Assembly (NCBI GenBank): GCA_018268855.1
Contig: JAFDVR010000016.1
Span: forward strand, 62,001 to 126,000
Source of the DNA: Acidobacteriota bacterium
GTDB lineage: Bacteria; Acidobacteriota; Terriglobia; Terriglobales; Acidobacteriaceae
Length of the DNA stretch: 64,000 nucleotides
Direction: 5' to 3'
Shown here one piece after another: positions 8,690 through 16,634 of the stretch (position 1 is the first letter of the stretch; each line of letters starts with the position of its first letter). The notes beneath the pieces are model-generated. The model saw only the letters and a program-made list of their open reading frames with translations. It was not told the DNA's origin and did not search any database. The translations under genes were made by a program, and so were the position numbers.

Positions 8690-9466
8690 ATGCTTCGATC
8701 GATAGTAGCCCTTGCACTGCTGTTGGTGATGGGCGTGCCCATGCGCGCACAGGAGCAGAGCAGCGAAACGAAAGCCCGGGACCTTTTACAGCAAATGATC
8801 ACCGCTCTCGGCGGCGACGCATGGCTGCATCGCCAGACGTGGGAGATGCAGGGCCGTGTCGCAGGTTTTTATAAAAATGTGGCGCAGGGCAGCACACCTG
8901 TCTGGTTCTTTCACAAATCAGTGGAGGGCACTGCTGGGTTGGACCGCACGGAGCAGACGAAGAAGCGCGATATCGTCACCATATGGACGGCGGACAACGG
9001 ATACGAGATTACCTATAAAGGCCGCAAGGCATTGCCCAAGGAGATCGTGGAAGACCACTTCCGTCTGCAGCGCCATTCCATGGATGAGATTGTGCGTGTG
9101 TGGATGAAAGATCCTAAGGCAATTTATATCTATGACGGAACCAGCATTGTAGGCCGCCGCATGGCAGACAAAATCACCATCGTCAACGGAGAGAACGATT
9201 CCGTCGATGTTGAACTCGAAGCATCCACGCATCTACCATTGCGCCGCACGTTCAAATGGCGCAATCCCACATACAAGGATTTCGATCAGGACGTGGAAGA
9301 GTACGAGGATTACCACGCTTATGATGGCGTGCAGACGCCGCTATCCACGACGCGCTATCGCAATGGCGACATGGTCACGCAGAGATTTTTGCAAAGTGTG
9401 AAGTACAACATCCCTCTGCCCGAAAACTACTTCGATATCAATCAGCCGTACAACAAACACAAATAA
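8690..9466 (+). CDS. Secreted hypothetical protein, LolA/LppX-like fold candidate
   Basis: Start set at ATG 8690 (MLRSIVALALLLVMGVPMRAQ), since ggagag (8681-8686) is placed for it and a signal peptide follows at once; ATG 8678 is also in frame. The mature part begins with AKDLLQQ-like helix residues (ARDLLQQMITALGGDAWL), typical of outer-membrane-lipoprotein-sorting-like proteins. Alternating beta strands and a late strand pair follow (HAYDGVQTPLSTTRYRNGDMV). No catalytic residues are seen. Probably a periplasmic binding or chaperone-like protein. The fabZ -10 box begins 11 bp after its stop. Confidence 0.7.
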   Translation: MLRSIVALALLLVMGVPMRAQEQSSETKARDLLQQMITALGGDAWLHRQTWEMQGRVAGFYKNVAQGSTPVWFFHKSVEGTAGLDRTEQTKKRDIVTIWTADNGYEITYKGRKALPKEIVEDHFRLQRHSMDEIVRVWMKDPKAIYIYDGTSIVGRRMADKITIVNGENDSVDVELEASTHLPLRRTFKWRNPTYKDFDQDVEEYEDYHAYDGVQTPLSTTRYRNGDMVTQRFLQSVKYNIPLPENYFDINQPYNKHK

Positions 9467-9476
9467 CGGCTCACCG

Positions 9477-9482
9477 TATAAT
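9477..9482 (+). promoter_or_regulatory. Perfect -10 box before fabZ
   Basis: TATAAT at 9477-9482 ends 9 nt before the fabZ ATG at 9492. No good -35 is seen at 16-18 bp spacing. A start site about 7 nt downstream would leave a 5' leader of only a few bases, consistent with the absence of a Shine-Dalgarno. Confidence 0.45.
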
Positions 9483-9491
9483 CGAGTGGTT

Positions 9492-10019
9492 ATGAGCGAG
9501 ACTCACACCGCTGCCGCCGCAATGCAGACGATGGATATCCAGCAGATCATGGCCATCCTGCCGCACCGTTATCCCTTTTTGTTAATCGACCGCGTGCTTG
9601 AGATGGAACCGAAGCAGCGCATCGTGGCCATCAAAAACATCACGGCCAATGAACCGCAGTTCCAGGGACATTTTCCGGATTACCCCATCATGCCTGGTGT
9701 GCTGATGATCGAGGCGATCGCGCAGGCAGGCGGGGCGCTTTTGCTCACCGAGTACACGGCAGAACAACGTGAAGAAAAATTGATGGTCTTTACCGGCATC
9801 GACGGCGCGAAGTTCCGCAAGCCGGTTGTGCCGGGTGACCAGTTACGCATCGAGGTGAAGGTGCTGAACTGGCGCTCTAATGCCGTCAAGATGCAGGGCA
9901 CAGCCACGGTGGACGGCAAACTTGCGTGCGAGGCTACCGTGATGTGCGCCCTTACGGCGCGTCCTAAAGCAAAGCCGCGGATGGAGACAGCATCGGCGGC
10001 AAGCGAGGCAGCGGTCTAG
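9492..10019 (+). CDS. fabZ: 3-hydroxyacyl-[acyl-carrier-protein] dehydratase FabZ
   Basis: FabZ dehydrates 3-hydroxyacyl-ACP in fatty-acid elongation. The family core begins MDIQQIMAILPHRYPFLLIDRV, and the hot-dog active-site block is GHFPDYPIMPGVLMIEAIAQ with catalytic His and Glu. The start is ATG 9492, which gives a 13-residue leader before the core; a GTG at 9486 is also in frame. The C-terminus has an unusual Lys/Ala-rich tail (ARPKAKPRMETASAASEAAV). Its TAG overlaps the GTG start of lpxA by one base. This is the usual lipid A order fabZ-lpxA. Confidence 0.95.
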   Translation: MSETHTAAAAMQTMDIQQIMAILPHRYPFLLIDRVLEMEPKQRIVAIKNITANEPQFQGHFPDYPIMPGVLMIEAIAQAGGALLLTEYTAEQREEKLMVFTGIDGAKFRKPVVPGDQLRIEVKVLNWRSNAVKMQGTATVDGKLACEATVMCALTARPKAKPRMETASAASEAAV

Positions 10020-10804
10020 TGGGCATCCATCCCACGGCCGTCGTTGCAGAAGGGGCAGTTATCCCGGAAAGCTGCACCGTTGGACCGTACTGCACCGTTG
10101 GACCGGATGTTGTTCTGGGTGAACGGTGCGAACTCGTCTCCCATGTCGTTCTCGACGGACACACGACCTTTGGCGATGACAATACTATCTTTTCGTTCGC
10201 CTGCCTTGGCATTGCGCCGCAGGACCTCAAGTACAAGGGCGAACCTACAAAGCTGACCCTCGGCTCCAACAACTCCATCCGCGAGTATGTCACTATTTCG
10301 CGCGGCACCGTTGGCGGCGGCGGCGAGACGAAGGTCGGCTCGGGCTGCCTCATCATGGCCTATGTACACATCGGCCACGACTCAAAGATCGGCGACGGCT
10401 GCATCCTTGCAAACGCCGCCACGCTGGCAGGCCATGTCACGGTAGAAGATTACGCTGTGGTGGGCGCTCTCAATCCCGTGCACCAGTTCTGCACGATTGG
10501 TAAGTATGCTTACATCGGCGGCGGCACCACCATCACACAGGATGTGCTGCCCTACTCGCTCACCAGCGTGCGCCGTGAAAACCGCGCCTTCGGCCTGAAC
10601 AGAGTGGGTCTGGAGCGGCGGGGATTCACGCCGGACGAACTGAAGCAGCTCCGCGCTGCTTATCGCCTGCTGCAGGTGAGCAAGCTGAATACAACGCAGG
10701 CGCTTGAGGCCATCCGCGAAAAGGTGAAGAGCGGCGAGTTTGGCGAGCGCGTGGCATATCTGGCGGAGTTTATCGCGAAGAGCGAGCGCGGAGTGATTAA
10801 GTAA
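10019..10804 (+). CDS. lpxA: UDP-N-acetylglucosamine O-acyltransferase
   Basis: LpxA adds the first 3-hydroxyacyl chain to UDP-GlcNAc, the entry step of lipid A synthesis. The 261-residue product shows the left-handed beta-helix hexapeptide repeats (IHPTAVVAEGAVIPESCTVG and on). The catalytic His lies in AYVHIGHDSKIGDGCILAN. The C-terminal helical part is FTPDELKQLRAAYRLL. Start is GTG, overlapping the fabZ stop (TAGTG). It is followed 7 bp later by the brnT toxin gene rather than directly by lpxI. Confidence 0.96.
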   Translation: MGIHPTAVVAEGAVIPESCTVGPYCTVGPDVVLGERCELVSHVVLDGHTTFGDDNTIFSFACLGIAPQDLKYKGEPTKLTLGSNNSIREYVTISRGTVGGGGETKVGSGCLIMAYVHIGHDSKIGDGCILANAATLAGHVTVEDYAVVGALNPVHQFCTIGKYAYIGGGTTITQDVLPYSLTSVRRENRAFGLNRVGLERRGFTPDELKQLRAAYRLLQVSKLNTTQALEAIREKVKSGEFGERVAYLAEFIAKSERGVIK

Positions 10805-10811
10805 TTTCATT

Positions 10812-11102
10812 ATGGCTGGACTGGTCTACAGCTTTGATTCCCGAAAGGCCAGTGCCAATCTCCGTAAGCATGGAATTTCTTTCGACGAAGCAACCGAGGT
10901 CTTTCTCGACCCGAACGCCCGCACGCTGCCTGATCATGACCATTCCGACGAAGAAGACCGGTTCGTTACACTTGGCATGTCTAAAAAGCGCAGAATCCTT
11001 TTTGTGGTGCATACTGAGTTTGTTGAAAATCAGTTGCGCATCATCAGTGCTCGCAAGGCCACTCGGCAGGAAAGGAAGCAGTATGAAGAAGCTGAACTCT
11101 AA
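10812..11102 (+). CDS. brnT: BrnT family type II toxin
   Basis: The 96-residue product matches BrnT along its whole length: YSFDSRKASANLRKHGISFDEA, VFLDPNARTLPDHDHS, EEDRFVTLGMS, and IISARKATRQERKQYEEAEL at the C-terminus. BrnT toxins have a RelE/ribonuclease-like fold and are neutralised by the downstream BrnA antitoxin. The 3' end overlaps the antitoxin ATG by 20 nt, typical of toxin-first BrnTA order. The pair sits between lpxA and lpxI on the same strand, so it shares or interrupts the lipid A transcript. Confidence 0.9.
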   Translation: MAGLVYSFDSRKASANLRKHGISFDEATEVFLDPNARTLPDHDHSDEEDRFVTLGMSKKRRILFVVHTEFVENQLRIISARKATRQERKQYEEAEL

Positions 11103-11328
11103 GCCTGAATACGACTTCCGCAAAGGAGTTCGCGGAAAATACTACGAGCGCGCGATGGCGGGGACTAATCTCATTCTGATCGACCCAGATCTGATGGAAG
11201 TATTTCCTGACGCGAAGGCTGTGAACTCCGCTCTCCGTGGGTTAGTGGATGTCGCTAAGCGTAGTGTGAAACGACCCGTTGCACGAGTGGCGGCTTCATC
11301 TGCCAAAGTGGCCCGCGCGAGTCGTTAG
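11083..11328 (+). CDS. BrnA-type antitoxin
   Basis: The start is ATG 11083, inside the 3' end of brnT. The 81-residue product reads YDFRKGVRGKYYERAMAGTNLILIDPDLMEVFPDAKAVNSALRGL. This is the ribbon-helix-helix-like antitoxin class that usually accompanies BrnT or HigB genes. The C-terminal KRPVARVAASSAKVARASR tail is basic and probably flexible. It should bind and block BrnT and repress the operon. The lpxI start lies 1 nt after its stop codon. Confidence 0.8.
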   Translation: MKKLNSKPEYDFRKGVRGKYYERAMAGTNLILIDPDLMEVFPDAKAVNSALRGLVDVAKRSVKRPVARVAASSAKVARASR

Positions 11329-11329
11329 A

Positions 11330-12190
11330 TTGAACTCCCACATTTCTAAACTTGGCCTCATTGCCGGTAACGGCCACTTTCCCTTTCTTCTGCTGGAAGC
11401 CGCACGGGCGCATGGGCTCGACGTTGTGGTCGCGGCCATCAAGGAAGAGACGGACCCGGAGATGGATGCGCGTGCAGCGACGGATGAGCATGTCCGCGTG
11501 CATTGGATGTCACTCGGCGAACTATCAAAGTTGATCGAAACCTTTCAGCGCGAGGGCGTGACCAAAGCCGTTATGGCTGGGCAGGTGAAGCATAAGCAGA
11601 TTTTTTCTGCGATACGTCCTGATTGGCGGCTGGCCAAGCTGTTGATGAATCTGCGTACCCGCAATACGGACATGCTGTTGGGCGCGGTGGCCAGAGTATT
11701 GAGCGATGAAGGCATTGAGCTGATCTCGTCCACGCAGTATCTGGAGCCGATGCTCGCGCGCGAAGGCGTACTCACACACCGCGCTCCCGACGAGCAGGAA
11801 CAGGCGGACATCGCCTACGGTTTGCAGGTCGCACGCGGTATTGCGGGATTCGATCTGGGCCAGACGGTCGTTATTGCCGCGCAGGCGTGTGTCGCCGTAG
11901 AGGCGATGGAGGGCACCGATGCCACCATTGCCCGCGCAGGCGCACTCTTCCGCACCCTCGATGAAGGAGAATCCACACTGCGCCGCGCGCTCACCGTAGT
12001 AAAGGTCGCCAAACCCAATCAGGACATGCGTTTCGATGTTCCGGTGGTTGGGGTGCCTACCATCCAAACCATGCGCGAAGCAGGTGCAACGTGTCTTGCC
12101 ATTGAGGCTGGACGGACGCTGATCTTCGATCAGGCGGCAATGGTCGCTGCGGCGGATGAAGCTGGCGTCACCATCCTTGGCGTACGGTAG
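11330..12190 (+). CDS. lpxI: UDP-2,3-diacylglucosamine pyrophosphatase LpxI
   Basis: LpxI (former DUF1009) hydrolyses UDP-2,3-diacylglucosamine to lipid X in lipid A synthesis. It replaces LpxH in many non-gammaproteobacteria. Visible family blocks are KLGLIAGNGHFPFLLLEAAR, VMAGQVKHKQIFSAIRPDWR, LLGAVARVLSDEGIEL, and the C-terminal QDMRFDVPVVGVPTIQTMREAGATCLAIEAGRT region. The start is the TTG at 11330, which begins the conserved N-terminus one base after the antitoxin stop; no Shine-Dalgarno is visible, so coupling to the TA genes is likely. 286 residues, normal length. Confidence 0.93.
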   Translation: MNSHISKLGLIAGNGHFPFLLLEAARAHGLDVVVAAIKEETDPEMDARAATDEHVRVHWMSLGELSKLIETFQREGVTKAVMAGQVKHKQIFSAIRPDWRLAKLLMNLRTRNTDMLLGAVARVLSDEGIELISSTQYLEPMLAREGVLTHRAPDEQEQADIAYGLQVARGIAGFDLGQTVVIAAQACVAVEAMEGTDATIARAGALFRTLDEGESTLRRALTVVKVAKPNQDMRFDVPVVGVPTIQTMREAGATCLAIEAGRTLIFDQAAMVAAADEAGVTILGVR

Positions 12191-12268
12191 GGCATACTGG
12201 AAGGGCTTGTGAGGCGCATCTCTCTCGCTGCGTCTGGGTTCCGATTTCACATTTTAAGGAGAACGATC

Positions 12269-12817
12269 ATGCAACGAGCAGGATTATGGTCTGTATTCGC
12301 AATCGCTCTGATTGTGGTGCTTGTAACGGCGAAGATGGCCTGGGCGGCGGCGGGTGACATGCTAGCTGTGGGCGCCACCGCACCAAACTTTACGCTGCCC
12401 TCGCAAGACAACACGCCCGTCCATCTCAGCGATTTCAAAGGAAAGTGGGTTGTCCTCTACTTTTATCCCAAGGACATGACCAGCGGATGCACGCTGGAGG
12501 CGCACAACTTCCAGCGTGATCAGGCAAAATACAATGCTCTAAACGCGGCGATTGTGGGTGTGAGCCTGGATACGCCGGACAGCCACAAGACTTTCTGCAC
12601 AAAAGAGAACCTCACCTTCAAGCTGCTCGCCGATCCCGATCACAAAGTGGTGGACGCCTACGGCGTGCCAGTGCTGACGCGTGGCCAGGCATCGTTTGCC
12701 AAGCGCGTGACGTATCTCATCTCTCCTGATGGGAAAGTTGCAAAGGTATGGCCTGCGGTTAAGCCGGGAGAGCACAGCGAAGAGGTGCTGGCGGAACTGC
12801 AAACCCATAAAAAGTAA
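12269..12817 (+). CDS. Exported peroxiredoxin (BCP/AhpC-TSA family)
   Basis: A thiol peroxidase of the bacterioferritin-comigratory type, 182 residues. ATG 12269 is preceded by aaggag (12256-12261). Residues 1-27 form a signal peptide or anchor (SVFAIALIVVLVTAKMAWA), so the enzyme acts in the periplasm, unlike cytoplasmic BCP. The catalytic block is YFYPKDMTSGCTLEAHNFQ with the peroxidatic Cys after SG. A candidate resolving Cys lies in HKTFCTKENL. The C-terminal block VTYLISPDGKVAKVW is typical. A strong terminator follows. Its reductant partner is not in the window. Confidence 0.9.
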   Translation: MQRAGLWSVFAIALIVVLVTAKMAWAAAGDMLAVGATAPNFTLPSQDNTPVHLSDFKGKWVVLYFYPKDMTSGCTLEAHNFQRDQAKYNALNAAIVGVSLDTPDSHKTFCTKENLTFKLLADPDHKVVDAYGVPVLTRGQASFAKRVTYLISPDGKVAKVWPAVKPGEHSEEVLAELQTHKK

Positions 12818-12830
12818 CTTTTCAGCAGAC

Positions 12831-12872
12831 GCAGAAAGGCCCGGGCGAACCCGGGCCTTTCTGCTTGCCTTT
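12831..12872 (+). terminator. Intrinsic terminator after peroxiredoxin
   Basis: A perfect 15-bp stem (12831-12845 with 12850-12864) closes on a CGAA loop and is followed by ttgcctttt. It ends 22 bp before the stop of the convergent histone-like gene, so it may serve both strands. Confidence 0.85.
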
Positions 12873-12886
12873 TAGAACTGCGTGAA

Positions 12887-13723
12887 CTACTTCTTGGCGG
12901 AAGACTTCTTCGCCGTTGCTTTCTTGGCGGTGGACTTCTTCGCCGTTGCTTTCTTGGCAGTCGACTTCTTAGCAGTTGCCTTCTTGGCAGTGGACTTCTT
13001 CGCCGGTGCCTTCTTAGCAGTTGCCTTCTTTGCGGTCGACTTCTTTGCAGTTGCTTTCTTGGTTGCCAATGTACTTCCTCCCTGACGTGATTTGTTGCTT
13101 CGTTTTGCGGCTGCTTTTTTCGAAGCAGCCTTTCCGCTGCGCGAAGACGATGTCTTCTTTACAGCAGACTTTTTCGCGCCCTTTTTAGCCACAACTTTTT
13201 TAGCGGCTTTTTTGCCTGGCGCAGATTTCTTTGCAGCCTTTTTAGGAGCGGCTTTTTTCGCTGCCTTCTTGGCTGGAGCTTTCCTGGCTGCCTTTTTGGC
13301 GACTGCTTTTTTCGCAGGCGCTTTGCTGGCAGCAGATTTCTTTGCGGGTGTTTTCTTCGCCGCAGACTTCTTTGCCGGAGATTTCTTTGCGGCAGCAGCA
13401 GCGCTCTTAATCGACTTGCCCACTGGGGTTTCTGCGGGATTCGGTTCCGGATCTGCGGAGAGCTTGGAAGGCGGATCGTACGGATCAACCTGCGTGGAAG
13501 GTGGACTATACATCACAGCATCTTCCGCATGGTGCTGATCGCGCAGCATCTTGTCTTCGTCGGCATCGGTGTCGTCATCCAGCACTACATTACCGTCTTC
13601 GTCTTCTTCATCCGCGTCCGGCTCATTGTCATCGTCGATGTCGGTATCGAGATCATCGTCGTCGTCGAAGTTATCTTCTTCCGCGGCTGCTGCAGACATC
13701 TTGTAGATTTCTTCATCCATCAT
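12887..13723 (-). CDS. Bipolar acidic / histone H1-like Lys-Ala repeat protein
   Basis: Start set at the ATG pair at 13723 (MMDEEIYKM), because aaagggag lies ~7 nt upstream; an in-frame extension adds 22 residues. The 278-residue product has two opposite halves. The first ~100 residues are extremely acidic (runs such as FDDDDDLDTDIDDDNEPDADEE). The rest is Lys/Ala/Pro-rich with AAKK, APAKK and ATAKKSTAKK repeats, like the C-terminal tail of eukaryotic H1 and bacterial HctB/AlgP-type proteins. Likely a DNA-compacting or regulatory nucleoid protein whose acidic head could mask the tail or bind partners. The terminal repeats are also near-exact at the DNA level. Confidence 0.8.
   Translation of the reverse strand: MMDEEIYKMSAAAAEEDNFDDDDDLDTDIDDDNEPDADEEDEDGNVVLDDDTDADEDKMLRDQHHAEDAVMYSPPSTQVDPYDPPSKLSADPEPNPAETPVGKSIKSAAAAAKKSPAKKSAAKKTPAKKSAASKAPAKKAVAKKAARKAPAKKAAKKAAPKKAAKKSAPGKKAAKKVVAKKGAKKSAVKKTSSSRSGKAASKKAAAKRSNKSRQGGSTLATKKATAKKSTAKKATAKKAPAKKSTAKKATAKKSTAKKATAKKSTAKKATAKKSSAKK
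12891..13067. repeat. 30-bp tandem repeats in the histone-like gene
   Basis: Successive 30-nt units begin at 12891, 12921, 12951 and 12981 (each starting ttcttggc), with a phase-shifted fifth unit from 13011. Each unit encodes ten residues of the KKATAKKSTA type. Near-identity at the DNA level implies recent expansion, so copy number is probably variable between strains. Confidence 0.8.
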
Positions 13724-13878
13724 CCGCTTGCTCCCTTTGCTCGTCGGTGGTGCTTGCATTTTGAGATGCACAAACACCGCAGCACGCAATACAGCAACTA
13801 TGGTGCAACGCCGAAGCGACTAAGGCAACAAAATTTTTCGAGAAAGTGAGAAAGGGGGTGACTGCCGGGGAGCGTGGC

Positions 13879-15729
13879 TCAACGCTTCTTCGACCGCGTG
13901 CTGCGTTTCGCGGAGGAGGAAGTGGAGTGCGACGGCTTGTGGGAAGCAGACTTCGATGTAGTTTTCGAAGCGGATTTGGAGGAACGATGCGATGTGCTTT
14001 TGCTCGTATGGGAGGAATGCGAACTTGTGCGCCGGCTCGATGTGCGTGATCTGCGGCTGCGCGCATGTGCTGTGGGCGCAAGGCGCACAGGCTCGGAAAC
14101 ATACAGCGTCTTGCCCGCCGGAACACTGCTGGAACGCAGATGGTTCCAGCGCCGCAAAGCGTCCGCGGAGACGCCAAAGCGATCGGCAATGGTTACCAGC
14201 GTATCGCCGCGTCGCACTTTGTATTGCTGCGTGCGCGTGGTGGAAGCGGAGGTCACCGCATAAATCGGAATAACAAGTTCGTCGCCCGCATCGATCGCAT
14301 CGGTGTCCTGCAGATCGTTAGCCACGGCAACATCGTGCGCGCGCACTTTGAATTGGCCGGCCACGCTGTCCAGCGTTTCCCCGGCGCGCACCTCATGGAA
14401 ACGCCAGGTATCCCGCTTGTCCTCCGGAATAGCAGCAACGCGTTTGAGAAAAGTCTCCTTCGCCCCTTGCGGAATATGGAGATCGAACGACAGATCGCGC
14501 GGCGTCTGTAACCGGAGCAACGAAGGATTGAGGCTGACGATGTTCGCGACCGTTGTTCCGGTAAGGTCCGCGACCAGCCTCATATCGATCTCGTAGTTCA
14601 CCGTCACGGTATCGCTGGCCACAGGCGCCATGGGCACAATATTGTCCAGCCCATACTGCTTTGGGTTCTTGGCCATGATGACGGCTGCCAGCATGGCAGG
14701 GACATAGTTCTTCGTTTCCTTTGGCAAAGCATTCAATTTATATAGCTGCCAAAAGTCGGCATAGCCGGTGCGCATCACCGCGCGCTGCACATTGCCCGGA
14801 CCCCAGTCATATGCCGCCATCACCAGGTACCAGTCGCCAAGCTGGTTATAGAGCGTCTTCATATAACGCGCATAGGCGCGCGTCGACTTCTCCGGATCGA
14901 ACCGCTCATCGAACCAGCCATTGCGCTCCAGCCCATAGGCCCCTTTGAACGGCATAAACTGCCACATGCCGGCAGCGCCGCTGCGAGCATTCAACGCCTG
15001 CGGCTGAAAACCCGACTCTGCCACAGCCTGATAGATAAGGTCTTCCGGAACACCTTCTTCGCGGAAGATGCGCTGGATCATGTCCTTATATTTGCCGGCA
15101 CGCTCGATGGACCGGGCAAGGTGAGCATGGCCCGCGGGATTGTTCGTGAAGTAATTGATGTACCCCGCAACATAGTCGTTCACGACCAGCGGAAAGTCGG
15201 ACCGCGTCGTCTGCAACTCCGAGTTGATCTTTGCATTCAACTCTGGGTTGGAAGGAAAGGTCAGCTCACCGGCGGCTTCCACAGGAGACTGCTCCACCTT
15301 CGGCCAGAACCCCGTGCCCTGCTTCAGCGCATCCATCTCCAGCGAGGAGACGGCAGCGGTAATGCGGTTGAACTCGTCTGCCATTGGCCCTTCGGATTTT
15401 AGGTCGAGCCCGCTGGTCAGCATCATGTCCACGGCGTAATCAAAGTCGTGGCGCGCGGCATCCAGCCGGTTGGCGCGATAGTTGTCCACGCCGCTCTGGT
15501 AAACCTTCTCAACCTGCGCGATCAACTGCTGCTCTTTCTGCGCCTGTGCTCTGTTCTTCGCCTGCTCCTGCGGTGCGGCGGCAGTACGAGGAGCAATGGG
15601 CGGAGCGGTCGCCTGCGGGGGAGGAGTGGTCGCTGTCTGCGACGGGCAGCCGGTAAGTACCAGGGCTGCCGCCGTCATGGGCAGCAGCATCCATCGCGAG
15701 TTGCGGACCGTAAAGAACACCTTCGTCAT
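13879..15729 (-). CDS. MltD-like membrane-bound lytic murein transglycosylase with two LysM domains
   Basis: The 616-residue lipoprotein cleaves the peptidoglycan glycan backbone. It has a signal peptide with lipobox LTGC (Cys28). A low-complexity and helical region (~40-210) precedes the SLT domain (~215-340). The catalytic Glu is E237 in AVAESGFQPQALNARSGAAGMWQFMP, and a DWYLVMAAYDWGPGNVQRAV block follows. Two LysM modules come next (about 440-485, beginning FHEVRAGETLDSVA; and about 497-540, beginning YKVRRGDTLVTIA). A basic Ser/Arg/Lys tail ends the protein. In the family's AYNxG motif the Asn is replaced by Asp. It should act at the inner face of the outer membrane. Monocistronic. Confidence 0.93.
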   Translation of the reverse strand: MTKVFFTVRNSRWMLLPMTAAALVLTGCPSQTATTPPPQATAPPIAPRTAAAPQEQAKNRAQAQKEQQLIAQVEKVYQSGVDNYRANRLDAARHDFDYAVDMMLTSGLDLKSEGPMADEFNRITAAVSSLEMDALKQGTGFWPKVEQSPVEAAGELTFPSNPELNAKINSELQTTRSDFPLVVNDYVAGYINYFTNNPAGHAHLARSIERAGKYKDMIQRIFREEGVPEDLIYQAVAESGFQPQALNARSGAAGMWQFMPFKGAYGLERNGWFDERFDPEKSTRAYARYMKTLYNQLGDWYLVMAAYDWGPGNVQRAVMRTGYADFWQLYKLNALPKETKNYVPAMLAAVIMAKNPKQYGLDNIVPMAPVASDTVTVNYEIDMRLVADLTGTTVANIVSLNPSLLRLQTPRDLSFDLHIPQGAKETFLKRVAAIPEDKRDTWRFHEVRAGETLDSVAGQFKVRAHDVAVANDLQDTDAIDAGDELVIPIYAVTSASTTRTQQYKVRRGDTLVTIADRFGVSADALRRWNHLRSSSVPAGKTLYVSEPVRLAPTAHARSRRSRTSSRRTSSHSSHTSKSTSHRSSKSASKTTSKSASHKPSHSTSSSAKRSTRSKKR

Positions 15730-15927
15730 TGTAAGACGGCAGAAGGGTCTGGATGTTGCGCCCGCCAGGATGGCACACCCGCCACTCCCCAGGAGGTGTT
15801 ATTACCTCTACCACTTCCGTCCGCTCCCTCACACCAAAGGTGGAATGTTGTTCGCGCCGGATTGCGCCCATTCTGTCTATGGCAAGAGGGAAGAGCGAAA
15901 AATCCCTCCCCGGAAAAGAGAACCACC

Positions 15928-16026
15928 ATGCACGATTTGATTGTTGCTATTGCCTTCATTCTCATGCTCGCCGCTCCCTGCGTCGTCGCCAGCATCGCCG
16001 GTAACACGCCCGAAGTAGAAGCATAA
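15928..16026 (+). CDS. Small single-pass membrane protein (32 aa)
   Basis: An ATG at 15928, with a purine-rich ggaaaagag upstream, opens a 32-codon frame ending TAA at 16026. The product starts MHDLIVAIAFILMLAAPCVVAS: one hydrophobic helix with a Pro-Cys break, then a short acidic tail (NTPEVEA). The hydrophobic segment and the well-placed upstream purines favour a real short membrane protein. I recall similar MHDLIVA-type peptides in Acidobacteria, but this is memory, not a search. The function is unknown. Confidence 0.5.
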   Translation: MHDLIVAIAFILMLAAPCVVASIAGNTPEVEA

Positions 16027-16090
16027 ATATCTTCGAAACTCTCTCCTTCCTGCTGACGTCTCCTCTGTATCAAGAAGGAGAATCGCATTG

Positions 16091-16525
16091 ATGAACGAGA
16101 GCGAAGTACAGCAAGACCCTCCTCCAGCGCCGGGACTTACGGCCATTCTGCCGTGCAACGATCTGGACGCCTCCGAACGCTTTTATAGCCGCCTCGGGTT
16201 TTCAAGGCCGGAAAGCGAAAAGCCAGCTCCAGGCCAGGACGACACCTATCGCATCCTGTCGAACAACGAGGGCGGTCACCTCCATCTCACAGACGCTGTA
16301 AAGGGCTGGCTCGTACCGGGCAAGAACCCCTTCGCTCTGTACCTCTACACGGAACGCGTAGACGATCTGGCAGCGAAGTTCAAAAACGAAATTCTCGGCA
16401 GAGAAAAACACCCGGCAGACAAAGAGTGGGGCATGTACGAGTTTGCCCTCTCCGATCCAGACGGCACATTGGTGCGCATCGGCTGGCCCACCAGGCTCCG
16501 CAATGCAGGTGTGCCGCAAGCATAA
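16091..16525 (+). CDS. VOC superfamily (glyoxalase/bleomycin-resistance-like) protein
   Basis: The 144-residue product has paired beta-alpha-beta-beta-beta modules: LTAILPCNDLDASERFYSRLGFSRPE, then FALYLYTERVDDLAAKF and FALSDPDGTLVRIGWPT. aaggag is well placed before ATG 16091. VOC proteins are small metal-dependent isomerases, dioxygenases or antibiotic-sequestering dimers. The ligand cannot be told from sequence. The sequence resembles bleomycin-resistance-type members that sequester a ligand without catalysis. It stands alone between two unrelated genes. Confidence 0.85.
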   Translation: MNESEVQQDPPPAPGLTAILPCNDLDASERFYSRLGFSRPESEKPAPGQDDTYRILSNNEGGHLHLTDAVKGWLVPGKNPFALYLYTERVDDLAAKFKNEILGREKHPADKEWGMYEFALSDPDGTLVRIGWPTRLRNAGVPQA

Positions 16526-16634
16526 AGTCACGGTTCTTAGATGGGCGCTTCTATAAGATAAGAACTTATTTAAGAAACCGGTCTCCTATGCGGTATGATC
16601 ACTACGCGGCCTTATCTTGCGCAGGAGGTGGCCG

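Noticed and set aside
13092..13538. + strand frame predicting a Phe/Ala/Leu-rich membrane-like protein
   Set aside because: It is the complement of the Lys/Ala repeats (AAKK codons read as FFAAFL). The real product is the H1-like protein on the reverse strand.
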